A stretch of 64,000 nucleotides of DNA, taken from the NCBI RefSeq assembly GCF_900111685.1, contig NZ_FOHX01000019.1, positions 114,180 through 178,179 on the forward strand. The letters run 5' to 3'. This stretch comes from Nonomuraea wenchangensis. Its GTDB lineage: Bacteria > Actinomycetota > Actinomycetes > Streptosporangiales > Streptosporangiaceae. Shown one piece after another: positions 60,792 to 64,000 of this stretch. A program made the position numbers and the translations under genes. The first letter of the stretch is position 1. Each line of letters begins with the position of its first letter. Below the pieces are notes generated by a model. That model made no database searches. It saw nothing but the letters and a program-made list of their open reading frames with translations, and was not told where the DNA came from.

Positions 60792-61247
60792 ATGACCGTG
60801 CTCACACGTACCGTCCTCGCGGCCGCCCTGGCCGCCGCCGGGCTCGCCGCGCTTCCTTCCTCCGCCTACGCCGCCACGGCGGCGTACACGCCGGAGCGGA
60901 TCTGCGGCTCCGGCTTCCATCGTGTCCAGGACGGCCACCGCGCCATGAAGACGCGCGACGGCGCCGTTTTCGGGCACGTCTACCTGATGTACAACAAGCG
61001 CAGCGGCCAGAACTGCGTCGCCGCGATCAAGACCGCGTTCCGGGGCGTCCGCTCCGTCACCGGCGCGTACCTTGAGGTGCGCGGCGGCGGCAGGTCGGAG
61101 GACGCGCAGAAGTACCGCTACTACGCCGAGACCGGCCACCTGGCCGGGAGCTGGAAGTGCGTACGGTACGCCGGCTGGACCCGCGACCCGGACAACCGCG
61201 TCGAGGCGTGGGGCGGCCGCCAGAGCTGGGGCAACTGCAAGGGCTGA
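60792..61247 (+). CDS. Secreted small protein with four cysteines
   Basis: A 151-residue protein with a Sec signal (LAAAGLAALPSSAYA before the cleavage at about residue 27). The mature part has four Cys (ICGSGF, NCVAAI, WKCVRY and GNCKG), enough for two disulfides, and a C-terminal Trp-rich stretch. The function is unknown. ATG 60792 has GAAGGG just before it, so spacing is short. No longer start is convincing. Confidence 0.75.
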   Translation: MTVLTRTVLAAALAAAGLAALPSSAYAATAAYTPERICGSGFHRVQDGHRAMKTRDGAVFGHVYLMYNKRSGQNCVAAIKTAFRGVRSVTGAYLEVRGGGRSEDAQKYRYYAETGHLAGSWKCVRYAGWTRDPDNRVEAWGGRQSWGNCKG

Positions 61248-61330
61248 GATTTCCCGGCCCGAAGTTGTCACATCGCGGCGGCCTGCCCCGTCCATCACCC
61301 GTAAGCACGAAACACCTACGGGAGGCTGCC

Positions 61331-61774
61331 ATGAGCCAGCGGATCAACCTCATCAAGCACGTGCCCGACATCTACCACCACTTCATCGAGGCGGAGAAGA
61401 TCCTGCGCGGGAGCGAGCTGCCCACCGCCACCTTCGAGCTGGTGAAGCTGCGGGCCAGCCAGATCAACGGCTGCGCCTACTGCGTGGACATGCACAGCCG
61501 CGACATGAAGAAGTCCGGCGAGAGCGACGAGCGCCTGTGGATGGTGGCCGCCTGGCGCGAGGCCACGGTGTTCACCCCGGCCGAGCGGGCCGCGCTGGCC
61601 CTCGCGGAGGAGGCCACCCGGCTGCCCGACCGGGAGGCCGTGCCGGACGCGGTCTGGGAGCAGGCCCGCGAGCACTACGACGACAAGCAGCTCGCGCTGC
61701 TGATCGCGGCGATCGCGATGATCAACGCCTGGAACCGGATCGGCGTGACCGCCCGGCTCGCGCCCGGCGCCTGA
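61331..61774 (+). CDS. AhpD-like / carboxymuconolactone decarboxylase family protein
   Basis: A 147-residue helical protein. The active-site pair Cys48 and Cys51 with His55 is in CAYCVDMHSRDM, matching AhpD-type alkylhydroperoxidase. It may reduce hydroperoxides with lipoyl partners, or be a general redox enzyme. ATG 61331 follows GGGAGG. Two terminators follow the gene. Confidence 0.85.
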   Translation: MSQRINLIKHVPDIYHHFIEAEKILRGSELPTATFELVKLRASQINGCAYCVDMHSRDMKKSGESDERLWMVAAWREATVFTPAERAALALAEEATRLPDREAVPDAVWEQAREHYDDKQLALLIAAIAMINAWNRIGVTARLAPGA

Positions 61775-61776
61775 CC

Positions 61777-61809
61777 GGAGACCGGCAGGAGACCGGCAGG
61801 AGACCGGCA
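61777..61809. repeat. Three tandem 11-bp repeats
   Basis: GGAGACCGGCA occurs three times in direct succession, starting three bases after the AhpD-like stop codon. It precedes a strong hairpin, so it may simply be downstream spacer. Confidence 0.8.
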
Positions 61810-61814
61810 GGAGC

Positions 61815-61846
61815 GGGCTGGAACGGGCGGGAGCCCGTTCCAGCCC
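61815..61846 (+). terminator. Hairpin after the AhpD-like gene
   Basis: GGGCTGGAACGGG (61815-61827) and CCCGTTCCAGCCC (61834-61846) form a perfect 13-bp stem with a 6-base loop. Confidence 0.75.
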
Positions 61847-61848
61847 CG

Positions 61849-61877
61849 GGCCCGGCCGCGCTGACCGGGCCTTTCTT
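61849..61877 (+). terminator. Second rho-independent terminator
   Basis: GGCCCGG (61849-61855) and CCGGGCC (61865-61871) pair, followed by TTTCTT. It separates the AhpD-like transcript from the small gene downstream. Confidence 0.7.
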
Positions 61878-61951
61878 CATGCTTCTTACACCGAACTTAC
61901 GGGGGTGTCGGTAGATAACATCAGTAACAAAAACATCACGGGGGGCTTACG

Positions 61952-62122
61952 ATGAAGAGGCTTGTGGTGGTGCCGCCACACATCGCCAGGCACAAGGTCC
62001 GCGACATCCGTTCGGCGGACCGCCGCCACAAGCCCCCCGTCGATCCCAAGGTGGTCGACCTGCGCGCCTACACCGGCCGCAACGTCATCCGCTTCCCCGG
62101 CGGCCCGGCGCCCGCCGCCTGA
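61952..62122 (+). CDS. Short basic protein, 56 residues
   Basis: ATG 61952 to TGA 62122. The protein starts MKRLVVVPPHIARHKV and ends RNVIRFPGGPAPAA, with many Arg, Lys and His. There is no signal peptide or Cys. GGGGGG (61940-61945) acts as ribosome-binding site, and codon use is GC-rich in third positions throughout. It lies between a terminator and a convergent gene stop at 62125, so it is a separate unit. The function is unknown; a TAGATA sequence at 61912-61917 may be its -10. Confidence 0.55.
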   Translation: MKRLVVVPPHIARHKVRDIRSADRRHKPPVDPKVVDLRAYTGRNVIRFPGGPAPAA

Positions 62123-62124
62123 CG

Positions 62125-62745
62125 CTAGGAGGCGTACAACTTCTTGGCGTAGGTCGCGCCGTAGTACGTCTCCAGCTCCTCCACAGACTCCTCCACCTTC
62201 TGCGTCTCCTTGGTGAGTCGCGCGTGCGAGGGCAGGTCGTCGCCCCAGGTCTCGGGCTTCCAGAGCGACGAGCGCATGAACGCCTTCGCGCAGTGGAAGA
62301 AGATCTGCTCGATCTCGACGACGATCGCCAGGTGCGGGCGGTGGCCCTTCACGATCAGCTCGTCGAAGAACGGGGCGTCGCGGACGAGCCGGGCGCGGCC
62401 GTTGATCCGCAGGGTCTCGTTGCGGCCGGGGATCAGGAAGATCAGTCCGACGTGCGGGTTGCGCAGGATGTTGATGAAGCCGTCGGCGCGGCGGTTGCCG
62501 GGCCGGTCGGGGATGGCGATCGTGGCGTCGTCGAGCACGTGGACGAACCCGGCCGGGTCGCCCTTGGGCGAGACGTCGCACGCGCCCTGCTCGTCGGAGG
62601 TGGCGATCAGGCAGAACGGCGAGGCGGCCAGCCACTGGCGGTCGCGCTCGTGCAGCCGCACCCGCTCCTTGGTCGCCGCCCTCGGCATGACCTCACCGAG
62701 CAGCTCGCGCAGCTCGGCCTCGGACCCGATTTCCGCCCAGCTCAT
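62125..62745 (-). CDS. PPOX-type flavoprotein (pyridoxamine 5'-phosphate oxidase family)
   Basis: A 206-residue split-barrel FMN/F420-type protein. Conserved features are SPFCLIATSDEQGACDVSPKGDPAG, LRNPHVGLIFLIPGRNETLRINGRA and IEQIFFHCAKAFMRSSLW. It resembles the MSMEG_1061 group. Start ATG 62745 with GGGAG 5 bases before it. The start lies inside the 3' end of the HxlR gene, so the two genes overlap by 53 bases and are cotranscribed. Confidence 0.88.
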   Translation of the reverse strand: MSWAEIGSEAELRELLGEVMPRAATKERVRLHERDRQWLAASPFCLIATSDEQGACDVSPKGDPAGFVHVLDDATIAIPDRPGNRRADGFINILRNPHVGLIFLIPGRNETLRINGRARLVRDAPFFDELIVKGHRPHLAIVVEIEQIFFHCAKAFMRSSLWKPETWGDDLPSHARLTKETQKVEESVEELETYYGATYAKKLYAS

Positions 62746-63298
62746 GTGATCTCCCTTCGGGGGTTTCCCCCATTTTGTCAGGGATCGGGGCGAGCATCCT
62801 GTGCGGTGATCGAAGGGTGAGACTGACCAGGTCCGTACGCGCGTCGTCCCGCAGCCCCGGCCCGGGCCGCACCTCGACCTCCTCCAGCGGCACGCTCCGG
62901 CCACACGTCCCGCAGATGGAGTAGGGCTCCAGCAGGGAGCCGCAGGTGACGTGGTGGTAGAGCCGCCGGTGGCCGTTCGCGGCCAGGTGGCGCTCACCCC
63001 ACTGGGCGAGGGCCAGCACCGGCACCCACAGCTCGCGGCCCATGGGGGTCAGGACGTACTCGTCGCGGGGTGGCGCGTCCTGGTAGCGGCGCCGTTCGAG
63101 CACGCCGGCCTCGACCAGCGCGCTCAGCCGCTGGGACAGCACCGCCTTGGGGATGTCGAGATGGGCCTGGAAGTCGCCGAAGCGGCGCACGCCGCACATC
63201 GCGTCGCGGATCACGAGCAGCGTCCAGCGTTCGCCGAGCACCTCCAGGGTCTTGGCGAAGGAGCAGTCCTGGCCGTCGTAGTTCTTGCCGAGCGCCAT
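62693..63298 (-). CDS. HxlR-family winged-helix regulator
   Basis: A 201-residue regulator. The family opening ALGKNYDGQDCSFAKTLEVLGERWTLLVIRD is unmistakable, the DNA-binding wing includes FGDFQAHLDIPKAVLSQRLSALVEAGVL, and a C-terminal CGTCGRS pair may bind metal. HxlR proteins respond to electrophiles or small molecules. ATG 63298 (MALGK) is preferred over ATG 63307. It diverges from an MFS gene, with two near-identical sequence copies that look like its operators. Confidence 0.9.
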   Translation of the reverse strand: MALGKNYDGQDCSFAKTLEVLGERWTLLVIRDAMCGVRRFGDFQAHLDIPKAVLSQRLSALVEAGVLERRRYQDAPPRDEYVLTPMGRELWVPVLALAQWGERHLAANGHRRLYHHVTCGSLLEPYSICGTCGRSVPLEEVEVRPGPGLRDDARTDLVSLTLRSPHRMLAPIPDKMGETPEGRSHELGGNRVRGRAARAAR

Positions 63299-63310
63299 GC
63301 CACCCATGTT

Positions 63311-63365
63311 AGTTCATTCACCGAACCGTGATACCGTCCCGCGCTATGAGTTCATTGACCGAACC
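63311..63365. promoter_or_regulatory. Two direct repeats, likely HxlR operators
   Basis: AGTTCATTCACCGAACC (63311-63327) and AGTTCATTGACCGAACC (63349-63365) differ at one base. Each contains GTTC and GAAC arms. They lie in the gap between the HxlR gene and the MFS gene, the second reaching into the MFS coding start. Both promoters could be controlled by the neighbouring regulator. Confidence 0.65.
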
Positions 63366-64000
63366 GACTCGGCTCGTGCGGCGCGGCACCCTGGCCGTGG
63401 CCTCGGCCGCGCCGCTGCTGGTGCTGGCCAACTTCACGCTGCCGATGGTGACGCTGCCGGAGATGGCACGGGACCTGCGGGCGGGGCCGACCGGGCCGGT
63501 GTGGATGCTCGGCTCGATCGCGCTCGGGCTGTCGTCGCTGCTGCTGGTCTCCGGCGGGCTGGCCGACGACCACGGCCGCAGGCGGGTGCTCGTCGCCGGC
63601 TCACTCGTGCTGGCCGCCGCGAGCGCCGTGGCCGCGGCGGCCCCGTCGACGGCGGTGTTCGTGGGCGCCCGGCTCGTCCAGGGCGGGGCGAGCGCCGCGA
63701 TGCTGGCCGCGAGCCTCGGCATCGTCGGGCACGCCTGCCCGGCGGGGCCCGAACGGGTGCGCGCCACCGCCAGGTACGGCGCCATGATGGGCCTCGGCAC
63801 CCTGCTCGGCCCGCTGCTGTCCGGCGCGCTCGCCGCGCTGACCGGCTGGCGTACGGTCTACGCGCTGATGGCGGCCTCGGCCACGGCGCTGGCGGTCGCC
63901 GCGGCCCGGATGCTGGAGGAGTCGCGCTCGCCGGCGCGGCGCCGCTTCGACGTGCCCGGCGTGGTGCTGCTCAGCCTGGGCGTGGCCGCGCTGGTCGCCG
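63346..64000 (+). CDS. MFS exporter, 3' end beyond the window
   Basis: A truncated membrane transporter. It opens MSSLTEPTRLVRRG and then has typical drug/H+ antiporter helices. Motif A-like GGLADDHGRRRVLVAG is around residues 70-85, and the frame is open to the last base. Start ATG 63346 sits next to the second HxlR repeat. Its partner regulator is the divergent HxlR protein, suggesting inducible export. Confidence 0.85.
   Translation, partial: MSSLTEPTRLVRRGTLAVASAAPLLVLANFTLPMVTLPEMARDLRAGPTGPVWMLGSIALGLSSLLLVSGGLADDHGRRRVLVAGSLVLAAASAVAAAAPSTAVFVGARLVQGGASAAMLAASLGIVGHACPAGPERVRATARYGAMMGLGTLLGPLLSGALAALTGWRTVYALMAASATALAVAAARMLEESRSPARRRFDVPGVVLLSLGVAALVA

Noticed and set aside
61777..61809. 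Mobile-element end or attachment site
   Set aside because: Three short tandem repeats lack a partner copy, integrase or transposase; they precede a terminator.

Overview
This 64 kb window is very GC-rich, densely packed chromosomal DNA from an actinomycete. Gene content and order suggest the Streptosporangiales (Nonomuraea-like) with Streptomyces-like neighbourhoods; that placement is inferred from content, not computed. Housekeeping genes predominate. I see no rRNA, tRNA, CRISPR array, transposase, integrase or phage gene. No stretch longer than 300 bases lacks a gene. Protein-coding genes tile almost everything, with clear hairpin terminators between convergent pairs.

Layout. 1-78: five tandem 16-bp repeats. 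158-6299: fatty-acid synthesis locus fasR-fabD-fabH-acpP-fabF-accD6, facing a convergent DUF3145 gene. 7161-11816: a four-gene module of S8 protease, sigma factor, small beta-rich protein and TPR-CHAT protease, which is the most interesting part of the window. 11860-18458: sulfurtransferase, nucleotide pyrophosphatase-like enzyme, DUF5998 protein, GNAT/acyl-CoA-synthetase protein acetyltransferase, and a sugar kinase. 18520-32273: RecQ-like helicase with an extra C-terminal domain, a TauD-type dioxygenase, parC, two glycoside hydrolases (GH13 and secreted GH3), small genes, carbonic anhydrase and convergent parE. 32498-41227: small zinc protein, GNAT, YaaA, the principal sigma factor, a PAS/GAF/PP2C phosphatase, an HhH DNA glycosylase and a conserved hypothetical protein. 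41290-46588: 5-oxoprolinase pxpABC, a PhzF enzyme, soluble transhydrogenase and a DoxX protein. 46597-53438: DHA2-type MFS exporter, TPR-membrane protein, haloalkane dehalogenase and a membrane-anchored tandem AAA ATPase. 53517-59172: complete peptide-type ABC importer. 59224-64000: AlkZ-like protein, small Cys-rich protein, secreted protein, AhpD-like protein, a 56-codon gene, PPOX flavoprotein, HxlR regulator and a divergent MFS gene cut by the window end.

How the genes work together. The fab locus supplies acyl chain initiation (FabD, FabH), carrier (AcpP), elongation (FabF) and malonyl-CoA supply (AccD6) under the PucR-type regulator FasR. parC and parE give both halves of topoisomerase IV. 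The sigma factor and the PAS/GAF/PP2C phosphatase link stress sensing to transcription. The S8/sigma/beta/CHAT operon looks like a protease-gated transcription switch of the kind seen in bacterial conflict systems. Its function is inference, and the expected biochemical partner relations are given under findings.
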